Shown piece by piece: positions 34,546 through 44,885 of a stretch of DNA of 64,000 nt. Numbering within the stretch: the stretch's first letter is position 1; every line of letters starts with the position of its first letter. Made by a program: the position numbers and the translations under genes. The notes below the pieces were generated by a model. The model was not told the origin of the DNA and searched no databases. It worked only from the letters and a program-made list of their open reading frames with translations. Source of the DNA: Combretum micranthum (Eukaryota; Streptophyta; Magnoliopsida; Myrtales; Combretaceae); the NCBI GenBank assembly GCA_024138025.1, contig JAMXBD010002244.1, positions 156,774 through 220,773 of the forward strand, given 5' to 3'.

Positions 34546-36021
34546 AATAGCAACTTCCAAATCAGCAACTCGGATAGTTCAGTGTACACTCAAGTAAAAG
34601 TTAACTTAGATTCAAAAGCATACTAAATGCTCTTCTTAGTTTTCACAAGGCTAAATAGTACGCTCATTATCAAATATCTTGGATTCGTAGGTCGTCCTTT
34701 GCCCTGTGATCTAACGTTTGAGATTTTCCTTACTGTATATTTCATTACTTTTCAAACTTCGGACTGAAATTTAGACTCTGAATATTAATGCACAAACTTC
34801 CACATAGAAAGGGTCACGTGCTTTCATATGTAAAAGAAGACGAAAAAAAAAATTGTAAAATGACATGAAATGATTTATTCCCTATATAATATCTATTATT
34901 ATTAAGAAAAAGTCTAGATTTGCGTATAAAAAAATACTTATAATATAATAGAATGGCTAATCTTTTCTCTCTTTGTCCTTTCTCTTTACCCTTCTCTATC
35001 TACTATCTCTCTTTTCCCTTTTAATTTTTAGTGGCAGTTATTTTTTATATGCTTCACTCTTTTCTTTCTCTTTCTTTTTCTTTTTGCCTTTGTAATTTTT
35101 TTAATAAAAACGTTTCTTTTCTTTTTTTTTTTTTTTTTATTTTCACACATGCCTCATATGCTAATATATACACACACATATATGTACGTATATATGGGCG
35201 TGCCCGAAGTTTCAAAATATGCAATATACAAATGCGAGATACATAATAAATATACATAAGCAAGAGATAACCTAGTATAAGGTTTTAATGGTCCAATATT
35301 TTTAAAGTGTGATTAAAGCCAAATTGTTTAGTATTCACCTTTCATCTGGTTTCAAGTTTGCCTTAAAAGTTTACAAGAATGCAGAATAACTCTGAGAAAG
35401 ATATTAGAGGGTTATCATATATCGATAACACGTAATAATAATACACAAACATTAGATATCATAATTTCATGAACAGCAAAACATCATGGACACTTAAAAT
35501 AATATGCTTGTTTTGTTATTTATTATAATATCATATAATGAATGTGTGATTTAATCATTACAATAATCCAGTCTCTTGAAAAAAATGAAACTCCAACAAC
35601 AATAATTTTTTCATTAGTGAAAAATTTTAATTATGTAAATTGACGTCTGTAGCCTCTAAGTCTAAGGAGATTAATATTATACAAGACAAAACTTTTGCAC
35701 CCATTTTGTCAAAAATGGAAGAATACAACTGTTATTGGACTAGCTATTTTCCAAAGATGCATGCGGGGCTAGAGCTTCCACGAGCCTGTATTCTAGAATC
35801 TAGTTGAATTACCCTTTTGTACAGAAGAACTGGCCTTTATGATCCTTCAACTTCCAGGCTTCATGATGTCAAAATTCTTAATATGAAAAATACATCCTTA
35901 ATTAATTATTTGAATTTGGTTCGGCCTATGCTTTTTTTTTAAATAATAATTACGTGTGAAAATTAATACTTCTATATAGTTCTCATAAAACCATAAGAGT
36001 AAAACTTGACTTGTAAAATTT
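34546..36021. other. AT- and pyrimidine-rich intergenic DNA
   Basis: A T/C-rich stretch at about 34960-35130 and a TATA/CACA run at 35165-35200 generate overlapping chance frames on both strands. No gene is supported. Confidence 0.5.
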
Positions 36022-36370
36022 TTAATGAGTATAAAGTTTCCAACAGTGTGAACATTCATTACATGGAGAAAAGAGACAGTTAAATAGTATTGTAGATTTA
36101 ATATTAAGCCTAGGAAAATCATTAGAAGAGCAACAGAATATTACACATAGACAATTAAGATCTTTAGAAGAACAAATAATAAAAAATAAAGTAGAATTAA
36201 GAGAAATACTAGACAATTGAAAATACATAAGCACACTTAATTTGATTACAGAAAAATTAGATGATTGGAAAAAGATAAAGTACAAAAGTGGCATATTCTA
36301 AAAAAAATAAAAAGAGTAGAAAGAGAATTACAAGAATTATAATCTAAAAATAAACAGTTTTTACAAAAAT
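36022..36370 (+). pseudogene. Lys/Glu/Ile-rich coiled-coil-like remnant, possibly pararetroviral
   Basis: The plus strand is A-rich and reads in pieces as charged, helix-like sequence (LRSLEEQIIKNKVELREI near 36155; LITEKLDDWKKIKYKSG near 36240). It has the same base composition as the viral sequence downstream and precedes it in the same orientation, so it may be the N-terminal coiled-coil part of the same endogenous pararetrovirus. It is too decayed to be sure. Confidence 0.35.
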
Positions 36371-36648
36371 TATAAAATGAAAATAAGATATCCAATAAAG
36401 GAAGCATCAACTGGAGACACATCCGAAATATCTTGAAGCCTTAAAAGTTGCTACAGTATATCAAATTCTATGGTCTGTCACCATCCAATGACCCACAATA
36501 TACCTAACTGTGATCAAATCACTAAAAAAGTTAATATTTTAATTATTATATTTATTTTAATGATTAGATAGGTGATTGGACGGGTCCTATCAATGGGATC
36601 ATAAAAGATCCTTATCAACCAAATATTGTTGACTTACAAGCTTCGAAC

Positions 36649-37434
36649 TAGATATAGGCACAATTAGGTTCTGAATCGAGAATCGAACAGGAACCGTCAC
36701 CAACAGTTCTAGAACCAGAACTGGATTGGTTGGACGGTTCTAGAACTGGGTAAGAAACTACCAGTTTCCGATTCCTAGACAGTTCTAGGCCTAGAACTAG
36801 ATGGAACCGACGGTTTCAATTGGTTCTATTAAAAAAATTATGTAAAAAAATTTTAAAAATTATATTAAATATATAATTATTAATATTGACACTATTTCAT
36901 ATGAATAGTAAAATTTATTACCTATATACAATATTTAATGTTTTATTATCAATAATACAAATCAACATAACTTAAAATTATAAATAATTTAGTTTATATA
37001 ACTTCTTCTAAAAGCAAAATTCATTTTTTAATAACATGGAACTATTTTTTGTATTACAAGTTTATTGTTATCTCTAGAGTATTTTGCGATCTCATATTAC
37101 TAATTATTTGATATTAGTTGTATTTATATATAAATAAATGCACATTCTAAAAAAATTATTATAAATCTTAGCTAAATAATTAAATACTTTTAGATCAAAT
37201 AATTAATTATTTTGAGTTTAAAATTTATTTTATTAAAATATAAAATTTATTTTTTTACTTAAAAAAAAAAAAAGACGGCTCTATGGTTCCAAAACCAAAA
37301 TTGGAAACCGCCAGTTCCATGGAATCGGACCAGAACGTGGGAGACGGTTTCGATTCCGATTCCTTATTTTCAAGACCTAGAACCGGCGGTTCTTGTTCCA
37401 GTTCGGTTCGGTTTCGGAACTGTGACGACGTATA
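36649..37434 (+). mobile_element. hAT-like MITE family Y, copy 1 (inside the pararetrovirus)
   Basis: The element is 786 bp. A perfect 8-bp target duplication CTTCGAAC flanks it at 36641-36648 and 37435-37442, diagnostic of hAT transposition. The left end TAGATATAGGCACAATTAGG and the right end CTGTGACGACGTATA are imperfect inverted repeats. Subterminal regions are rich in GGTTCTAGAACC, GGAACCG and CCGGTTC motifs, and the core is AT-rich. It aligns along its length with the complement of 61756-62403. There is no transposase. Frames crossing its right end (37255-37716 minus, 37283-37594 plus) are artefacts of joining the element to flanking DNA. Confidence 0.82.
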
Positions 37435-37442
37435 CTTCGAAC

Positions 37443-38700
37443 CACTTGTAGAAACAGATGGAGTAATAATTAGACAAAATAATACTATAATAGCATTATT
37501 ATTAACTTTGCATGATAGGATAAAAGAAATAGAAAAAAGAACTACATTGATAGAAAAAGAAGTAAGAAACATAAAAGAATTAGAAAAAAGATAGACAAGA
37601 AGATAAAGATAAAAGTGTGAAAGAATTAGATGAAATCGTAAACGAGTTACAAGGGATAAAAATAACTGATAAAACAATAAGTGTAAAGATATAGAAATAA
37701 GGTTTACAGGATACAAAGCAAAAGATATTTAGACAGATGTTGCAGACTAGTTCTTAGACAATTTTCCCTAGTGTAAGAAGAAGATTAAGAGATGGAGAGG
37801 TTACAAGAGAAGATACATCCACAGATAGAGGAATACTAGGAAGACTCGCAAGTGGAAGACATAGGAATGGATACATACAATAGATAGAAGAAACAGTAGA
37901 CATAGACAAAAATGTAGAAATCCATAACAATAGAAATAACGACTTACTAAATCCTATAACTTTGTATAAAGTAGGAAAATGGAATTTTGAAAAGATAGAA
38001 CTAATAAGGACAAATAGATAAGAAATGGTATTAGTTACTACAAAACTAGTAAATATTAAACTGTTAAGTGGCACTACTACAAAGAAATTAGAAAAAGAAG
38101 GGAAAAAAACTAGTACATCTAGGAATGATAGTATTAGGATTAAAATAATTAGTAAGAAAAGGAGCAAGAGCTTTAGTAATGATAATAGACAAATCATGGC
38201 AAAAAGATATAAGAAATTCAATAATGGGATCTATAGAAGTAGAAATGAATTAAAAAAAAAGGAATTTTTTTGTTGTGCACCATATTACATGATTATCTTA
38301 AATAACATAAAAAATTTAGAAATAGAATTACAAAGTAGGGGATATGAAGATCATATAAGAAAAAATATATTAATTAATGTAGGGTTCATAGGAAGAGCAA
38401 TAGATAGAAGTAATACACAATATAAATTAAATATAGATGGAATAATACATGAAATAGTAAGCTCATGAATAAAAATTATCGGCCCAGTAAAAATAGGAAC
38501 ACAAGAATTAAAAGGTGTTGAATGGGATGAAAGGTAGCAGCAAGTAGAGTATCGGAGGAAAACTTAATTTACAAAAATCTAAATGGGTCTTACAACGTAA
38601 GATTTTTAGACTATAAGGATAAAACATTAAGAGATTTAGACAATCAAGAAACCAATTTAGATGACATATAGGAAGAAAAAAATGTTAGACTTTAGTCGAA
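37443..38700 (+). pseudogene. Endogenous pararetrovirus fragment: N-terminal and movement-protein-like region
   Basis: Sequence is A-rich on the plus strand. A charged coiled-coil stretch (37443-37600) is followed by a region recognised as the Caulimoviridae (plant pararetrovirus) movement protein, which in the virus modifies plasmodesmata for cell-to-cell spread. Visible blocks include LYKVGKWNFEKIELI at about 37960-38003 and, in the 147-codon open stretch 38025-38468, NILINVGFIGRAIDRSN. The middle of that stretch (roughly residues 28-75) is in a shifted frame, and stops lie both up- and downstream. The copy is therefore broken. Genus is not assigned. It is an old genomic copy with no intact gene. 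Confidence 0.65.
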
Positions 38701-40410
38701 GTAGACCTAGACTTTGGGGATATGAAAAGAAACCCACAAATGGTGGATTTTTAATTAAAGATTGGAAAAATCATGAAGAAGTAATATAACAGTTAAGAAA
38801 AGAATAATACATAGACAAAGATGAAGGATATTATTTTGTTGAGAAAAGACATGATAAATTAGGAAAGCCTTTCCAAGACACCCAAAAGATAGACATTTAA
38901 CTGAGAAGTGCAATATTAGATAAAGCACCATCCCTAAATATGAAGAATCATAGGAAGACTAGATGGAACATTTTATAACAAAAAGAAAAGATGTAAATAA
39001 TAGGTAACATTCAAAAGACATATTAGGAACAGAACAACAAAAAACAAATGAACAAGTTAATTGCCAAGACCTGGTATTCGAAGACTCCCATGGACCAAAT
39101 ACATTAGAATACATAGCTAGATAAGTAGGAAATCCCTAGCGGGATTAGACATTACATACACGAGAAAACCATTAGACGTTATGGAAAATGCAACCAGTAG
39201 TACATTAAGTACACCCAAACTAGTTTTTAATATAAGATTAGACAACTATAGAACAAGACTATCTCCAAGACTACCTTACACCAATTACTGAGCACCCAAT
39301 TAGGAAAGGAGTCCTATGAGTAAAAGAATGCCTTTAGAGACAGCTACTACAAACATGATAAACCAAGGCAAAATATTAAACTTACCAACACTTGACACGC
39401 AGTTATGGAATCAAACCTTAATTCATTAGTCTCAAATAAAACAAGAGAATCGGAAAATTCTAGTATTCCTTGAGAAGCTACCGTAATGTATAATTACCTA
39501 GAAAAATTTCTCGATGATAACACAAAAGCTTTGTGGGAAAGTTATAAAAGAAGATTCCCCGAACATTTTGCAACTAATTTTCAATTAGGACCTAATCCTT
39601 ATAATTTTACAAACAAAATAACTATGTTAATTACAACTAAATAGCCTAATGTTAATTTAGACAGGAGAGCACAAATGGATGCTATGAGTTTTTTATAACA
39701 ATTACAACTTAAAGACTGGAGGTAGATAAAACAATATCTTAATGATTTTTTTATTATTGTAATATAGCAAATTGTTATTATGAAAAAGCAATTATAGACA
39801 AGTTGTTTCTTAAGTTAACTACACCCTTAGGATGAGAAATGTACAAAAATTTTAAAGCAAAAATGGAACCCAATTTAACAAATGAGTTAAACAATTTAGG
39901 AATTAGAATTCAGTTTGTAATTAGAATATTAGCAGAACGGTGTATAAATATATAGATAATTAAACAATTAAAAGAGAACATTAGTAGAAAAGTTTATAGA
40001 TATACAAATAATTAGACAGTTAAAGGAGAATACAGTTGTGAAAATATAGACATCTTAAATCTATGGACAAAGAAGAGAGAGAAGAAAGAAGAGCTCTAGA
40101 TAGAAAACATATAAGCATAGATAGAGATAACCTAGAAAAACTTATTATTTGAAAAGGAGTAAAGCTAGGAAACTAAACTTAAATAAAGATAGAAATGTAA
40201 GAAAACATAACAAGGATAGAAATTACAAAAATACGTTAAATTATTTGGCTTGTGGAAAAGAATGAAAATCTTGCAAGAGATTGTAACCATAGACATAACA
40301 TGCATGATAAAAAGACTATACTAGTAAACTGTGGAGAAGAAAATATTTTAGAGGTAGATGGGTTTATAGATGATACATAAACAATTTACAGTATCATAAA
40401 TATAGAAGAC
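38700..40410 (+). pseudogene. Endogenous pararetrovirus fragment: coat-protein-like region
   Basis: Continues the same orientation and base composition. At about 39485-39640 it reads as capsid-like sequence (ALWESYKRRFPEHFATNF). At about 40237-40290 there is a damaged nucleocapsid-type zinc knuckle: CGKE is followed by a stop and then, in another frame, LARDCNHR. In Caulimoviridae the coat protein carries a CCHC finger and lies between movement protein and protease/RT, so order fits. Many stops and frame changes. No protease or RT follows on this strand before the sequence changes character near 40410. Confidence 0.6.
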
Positions 40411-40444
40411 TATTTGGTCTGTAAAAGCAGTCATATTTGTCTAT

Positions 40445-40588
40445 CTATTGTGAGGTTACAAACTGTTGAAGTTCTTCTACTTCATTGATATACCCGCTCA
40501 AAGAATTAGCAAGGTTATTTTGTTTTCCTCTTATATTTTCAAATTCAACATTATAACCACTGTTAACTAATATATTTACAAAATTTAC
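40445..40588 (-). pseudogene. Inverted RNase H tail of a pararetroviral polymerase
   Basis: On the minus strand 46 codons read without a stop up to a TAG at 40445-40447, including NSGYNVEFENIRGKQNNLAN followed by SLSGYINEVE. This matches the conserved end of the RNase H domain in reverse-transcribing elements (the E-x-I-x-G-x-x-N-x-x-A-D segment, with N in place of the final catalytic D). Composition matches the adjacent viral remnant, but the orientation is opposite, implying an inversion or a separate head-to-head insertion. Confidence 0.6.
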
Positions 40589-41314
40589 CTACTTGGTTAT
40601 AAATAAAATGTGTGTGCGTGTGCATGTGTATGAAAGTTATATTGGAGAAGTTAAGAAAAATGGGATGATTTTAGAGAGGTTATCTAAAAAATTCTATTGA
40701 CTTATCATTAATTTAAGCGAGATCAATCACACTGAATTTTTGTCGGCTAGGTTCTACACCCGAGTGTGTTGGCACAAATAAAATAGCTAATATATTAATT
40801 ACTATATTAATTTTAATAGTTAAATAATTGACTGAACGGTTTATTAATAAGACTGTATAAGTTCCTAGATTAGCCACACAAAAGTTACATGTGGCAATTT
40901 TATAAAAACATATAATTATTTTTTCTAGATACATAATAATTATCATAAGAAAATTGCCTGTTTTTCTAAACAAATTATTTGTTCTAAATTACGTAGCTCT
41001 TGTATTTTTTTTTTTTCCAATGACTATATGCAGATACAAAGTCCGTCACTAATATATATATATATATATATATATAATGCAGATATCATATTCTAATAGA
41101 ATATCTGGTTATTAGTATTGACATTTTATTTATCCTTACTCTTTATTAAATGTTTTTCTTTTCGCATATTTGGTGTACTTTGTGTGTTACAAAGGAGGAA
41201 TAACAATTACATAAAATAAAAGAGTATCAATTCTTTCCTATAGCAATTTGACACTCTTTCTGCAATTTTTTAAGAGTTCAATTATAAATAATCATCAGTA
41301 GCACTTATATAGCA
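40589..41314. other. AT-rich intergenic DNA with microsatellite
   Basis: A GTGTGCGTGTGCATGTGTAT run at about 40611-40630 and an AT dinucleotide run at 41049-41077. No gene. Confidence 0.5.
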
Positions 41315-41496
41315 AGTTTGGTTACTAGAATTTTTTTTTTTTTTTTTTTCCCCTCAAAATCACTACACCAATCAAACAAAGAAATAGCAATTATATTTTG
41401 TCATTAACAACCATTCAAACCTAATTCCAGTTCCATTTTATTACTGGAGAATTGCAGCTTTATCACGGTTTTTATTGCATTTCACCAACCAAACGT
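41315..41496. mobile_element. Short PIF/Harbinger-like MITE
   Basis: The left AGTTTGGTTACTAGAATT and the complement of the right end, GTTTGGTTGGTGAAATGC, form short imperfect inverted repeats of the GTTTGGTT type seen in Tourist-like MITEs. The interior has a poly-T run. A target duplication was not resolved. Confidence 0.35.
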
Positions 41497-44125
41497 GACC
41501 TATTGGAATTTAGATGAATTTGATACATAGGTCGGTAGTTTAATGGATCGGCATCGGCACTGTGCCTATAGGCCCATAGGGAGCAGTTTTGAGACATAAA
41601 ACAGGAAAGTTAATTAGTAGGACACCTTATCGTCCTACTTGGTTTTGCCTTTTTTCTCGTAGTGGTGGAGCTTGGAAGCCCCACGATATCACATTATATA
41701 TCATTGTTCCCTCCATCATTGTTCTCCCAAAAAAAAGTCCGAACTTCCAACTCCGGAATTCAAAAAGTTCAATCATTTTTGGTCCTCAAGGAATGATTCA
41801 GGTTTTGGCTGAGGGGGGAAACCTCGACTCGACCGTTGTCCTACTTAGTTTGTGTTGTAATTTTTAAGATTAGCTTGTAAGAGTTAAATTTAGTCATGAT
41901 ACCAACGACGAAATGCAAGACAATCCTCTAAAGGCTATAGATTTTTTTTGAAAATGCCTCAAATTTTTAAGATATACATTATACACCCTTGAAAAATGTT
42001 GAGACCAAATCATTTGATTTGGTGGTTTTTCTTGACTTATTAAAAATTTCATAATCATTAGTTAGTTAGGCAGCAAATCAATTTTAAAAAAGAACTATTA
42101 TAATTTTATTTTTAAAATGAAAGAGTTACTTAGTACTAAATTGAGGGGAAAATTTACCCTATCGACATTCCCCATAATATAAGTATGTTGTTTTAGATTT
42201 TTTATGTGTATTCATGATATAAATACAAATAAGAATTGTTACAATTTATATTAAAATTGAACTTTCAAGTGTAATAGTTAAAACCCAAAATCGTAGTTGA
42301 AAGAAAATTTTTGGTGGTTTTAACTCTGATCTAATCACCACCACAAGTAAAGGCATGCTTTTGGATTACAAGCTGCTTACAGAGCTATTTAAAAATTAAC
42401 CCATCGATAATCATAAAATTGATAACAAGAATTGAATCATGCTCTTTTAATTAACCTTAACATGTTTTTACAAACTTTGCCAACTCGTGTTGGATGTTAA
42501 CCATGTGTTTGACAATTTTAAGGAAAGTAGAAATTGATGGAACTGAATAAGAAGGAAAAGCTTATCTTTTATTTGGATTTATAAGATTGAAATGGAATGA
42601 AATGGGATGAAATTTTTGCATGTAATGTTGTTTGGTTGAGATGATAATAGAAATGAAGAGAAATTAAGTATTTAATAGACTAAAATATCTCTTGCTTTAC
42701 TTTTTTTTGTCATTTCAGTCGATTTCCCTTCATATCTACCCATTTCATCCACAACAGGATGGAAACAATATCAGCTTAAATTTCTAGCCATTTTCATCTG
42801 CTTCATCCATTTTCATCCCTAACAAAAATAACTAAACGCACAAGGTTCATTCCATTTCCCTTTTCTTCCATTGGTTTCTCTCAATATTTATATATGCACT
42901 ATATCATATTTTTTTGAATACTCTTTTTCTTTTTCTTTTTTTTATTTTATCTTTCTTGTCATGTGAATGAATTATGGAATTACACCTAACACAATCTTCT
43001 TGGGGGGTATACCCATCTTATTCTCTTTTGAGAACCTTTAGAGTCATCACTTTCTCAGTGCTTTTAACTTTGAGGAGTAAAAGAAGCCACGCATGCATGC
43101 ATGCCTGATTTTTACATTTTGTCCTTTGGCGACATTATCAATTTTGTTTTCTTCTAATTCTTGATTGAACTTTCAAAAATAAAAATCAATAATGGCATGA
43201 TTAGCATAATCCTTGTCTAGATCATCTCTCTCTCTCTCTCTCTCGACATTACAACCTCCAAAAGGCACCAATAAAAGCACAAATCAGCGTTTTTCTGCTT
43301 TTATCTTTTCCTACCAGACACTGACCAGAAAGAGCACATAGGCCTTTTTTTTTTCCAGAGCACACAGTATCTGACATGTCACTTCTGGGTGTAAAATTTT
43401 GTACTCTACCAAAGTCATATTCCCCTTGAACCATATCCTCTTCCCAAGTAACCAGTAAATGGAAAAGACTTGCCAAATATTCTGTGGTGATTGTAAAACC
43501 ATCTGCCTTGTGCTATAAAAACTGAGAAGGTGTTGTATTGAGTTTACATTTGACTTAGATTCAAAATTTTAACTAGACTAAATCGAAAAGAACTCAATTC
43601 AATCTAGAATTATAAACTTGAAATCGATTTAAAGTGTCACTTAATAGCCATAAGCTTGAGAAAAGTTTGTTTTTTTTCAAATAAATATAACAGAAAAGAC
43701 ATGGAATCAAAAAACAAGGAAAAAAAAAGGAGAATGCATAAATCTAGTTTAAATATATAAAAAAAAAAGTCGTATTTTTTAAACCTTAATTTAATTCTTT
43801 TTTTAATATTATATTTGACATTTTTTAACAAAAAAATTTCATTATTTTGAAGAAATTATAAGTAATCCGTATTTTAAATAATATAAAAAATAAGTATTTA
43901 CTTTCTTTTCCATAATTCAACATAATTTCCTATCTAAGTTAACATGCACGTGTTCTGTAACATAAATATAATAAAAATCGTGAACATATTTCTAAGGATG
44001 ATCATGGTTAATGGGTTGCAAGTTTTGCCTCCTAATTGGGATGCATGCCAGTGCTATAAGCAAAAATTTGGGCGATTTACTTTTGGCATGCAAATAGCAT
44101 ATCTCACGAATTTTTTTTTTTTTTT
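41497..44125. other. Intergenic DNA with a GC-richer patch
   Basis: A 92-codon plus frame at 41589-41867 and minus frames at 43249-43502 lie in less AT-rich patches and have balanced composition, but no family is recognised and no splice structure supports them. A CT repeat occurs at 43226-43246. Around 42535-42860 ATGGAATGAAATGGGATG and CATTCCATTTCCC motifs in opposite orientation suggest a MITE. Confidence 0.4.
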
Positions 44126-44460
44126 AAGTGAGTTCTGATTCTCAATGTGCAATTCAACTGTTAACTGGTAATTCAGCTAACAGAGTGAAGTTGAACTTGG
44201 CATCTTTAATTCGTTTTTACAGACAAAGCTGTAGGATATTTGAACATGCTAAGCTATCCTATTGTCCAAGGAAGTCTAATTTTGCTGCGGACAAGTTTGC
44301 CGCTTTAATGCATGATGAAGAATGGAAGGATTGGTTTGTTTTTGTTACAAGCAAACAACTTGTAGGACTAATTGAACTTTTTGATTTTTTTAGCTATCTT
44401 AATTTGGCTTATGTAAATACATTCCCTTTGAGTTTATTATTTTTCTTGTTGTTATAAAAG
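44126..44460 (+). pseudogene. RNase H-like (RVT_3) exon fragment
   Basis: After a long polypyrimidine tract and a TTTAAG acceptor (ending 44126), the sequence reads SSDSQCAIQLLTGNS, SLIRFYRQSCRIFEHAKLSY and CPRKSNFAADKFAAL. This is the C-terminal half of the plant RNase H-like domain used by LINE retrotransposons and by plant RVT_3 proteins. The catalytic Asp of the D-S-x-x-A-I block and the final Asp of the N-x-A-A-D block are both present. The N-terminal half with the first DG motif was not found upstream. It is probably a fragment of a LINE or of an RNase H-like gene. The reading frame is open for about 110 codons, longer than decay alone would leave, and ends in hydrophobic low-complexity sequence. 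Confidence 0.55.
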
Positions 44461-44468
44461 ACGAACAA

Positions 44469-44885
44469 TGGTAAGAGCAAAGAGATATGATAAAGCACAC
44501 ACAAGATTTACGTGGAAAACCCAAATCGGAAAAAACCACGGCAGAGGCGAGAGAATTTACTATATGTCGATAATGGAGTACAAGAGAGAGAGAGTAACAA
44601 ATTACAAATCAAAACTCTCTCATTTTCTCTCTCTCATACAAACCCTAACAAAACACATATTTATATGTGTATACAGTTAGCCGCAATAAAGGCCAAAATT
44701 ATGTCTCTTAAATGTATAATGAATGAATAATAAATGTATAGTCAAATATTCATTCATTATACAAATATCAAAATTATGACTCCTAAATGTATAATGAATC
44801 AATAATAAATGTATAGTCAAATATTCATTCATTATACATTTGACTACGAAAAACGGCTACTGAAAACGAGTTACAAACTCCAACA
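44469..44885 (-). repeat. Probable solo LTR, Ty1/copia type
   Basis: Read on the minus strand it begins TGTTGGAGTTTGTAACTCG and ends ...TTACCA, TG to CA. It carries a TATA-like ATATAAATATGTG, a leader-like TTAGGGTTTGTATGAGAGAG, and a tail with TTGTGTGTGCTTTATCATAT. This layout is that of plant copia LTRs. No partner LTR or copia coding sequence adjoins it, so it is best read as a solo LTR. A 5-bp target duplication was not found. Confidence 0.5.
44695..44844. repeat. Two tandem 75-bp units, each a stem-loop
   Basis: Units 44695-44769 and 44770-44844 are near identical. In the first, TGTATAATGAATGAATA (44713-44729) and TATTCATTCATTATACA (44747-44763) are perfect 17-bp inverted arms around a 17-nt loop. 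The second unit (arms 44788-44804 and 44822-44838) has one changed base. They lie in the upstream (U3) part of the LTR-like sequence, a usual position for duplicated promoter modules. Confidence 0.8.

Noticed and set aside
35031..35263. Frames on both strands over a pyrimidine tract
   Set aside because: Low-complexity T/C-rich sequence; the two frames are complements of each other.
37255..37716. 153-codon minus-strand frame rich in Phe/Leu/Ser
   Set aside because: It is the complement of A-rich viral coding sequence and crosses the edge of the hAT MITE, so it cannot be an ancestral gene.
37754..38221. 155-codon hydrophobic minus-strand frame resembling a membrane protein
   Set aside because: Antisense shadow of the Lys/Glu/Ile-rich movement-protein-like region; complement of AAA/GAA/ATA codons yields Phe, Leu, Ser and Tyr.
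41589..41867. 92-codon plus-strand frame in GC-richer DNA, considered as an organelle-derived insert or gene
   Set aside because: I recognise neither plastid nor mitochondrial sequence, and there is no domain or splice support.
43249..43502. Overlapping minus-strand frames of 63-75 codons with balanced composition
   Set aside because: Two frames of similar length on the same strand, neither recognised, with no introns or homologous partner in view.
44695..44844. CRISPR-like repeats
   Set aside because: Only two 75-bp tandem units, no spacers, plant context, and location inside an LTR.
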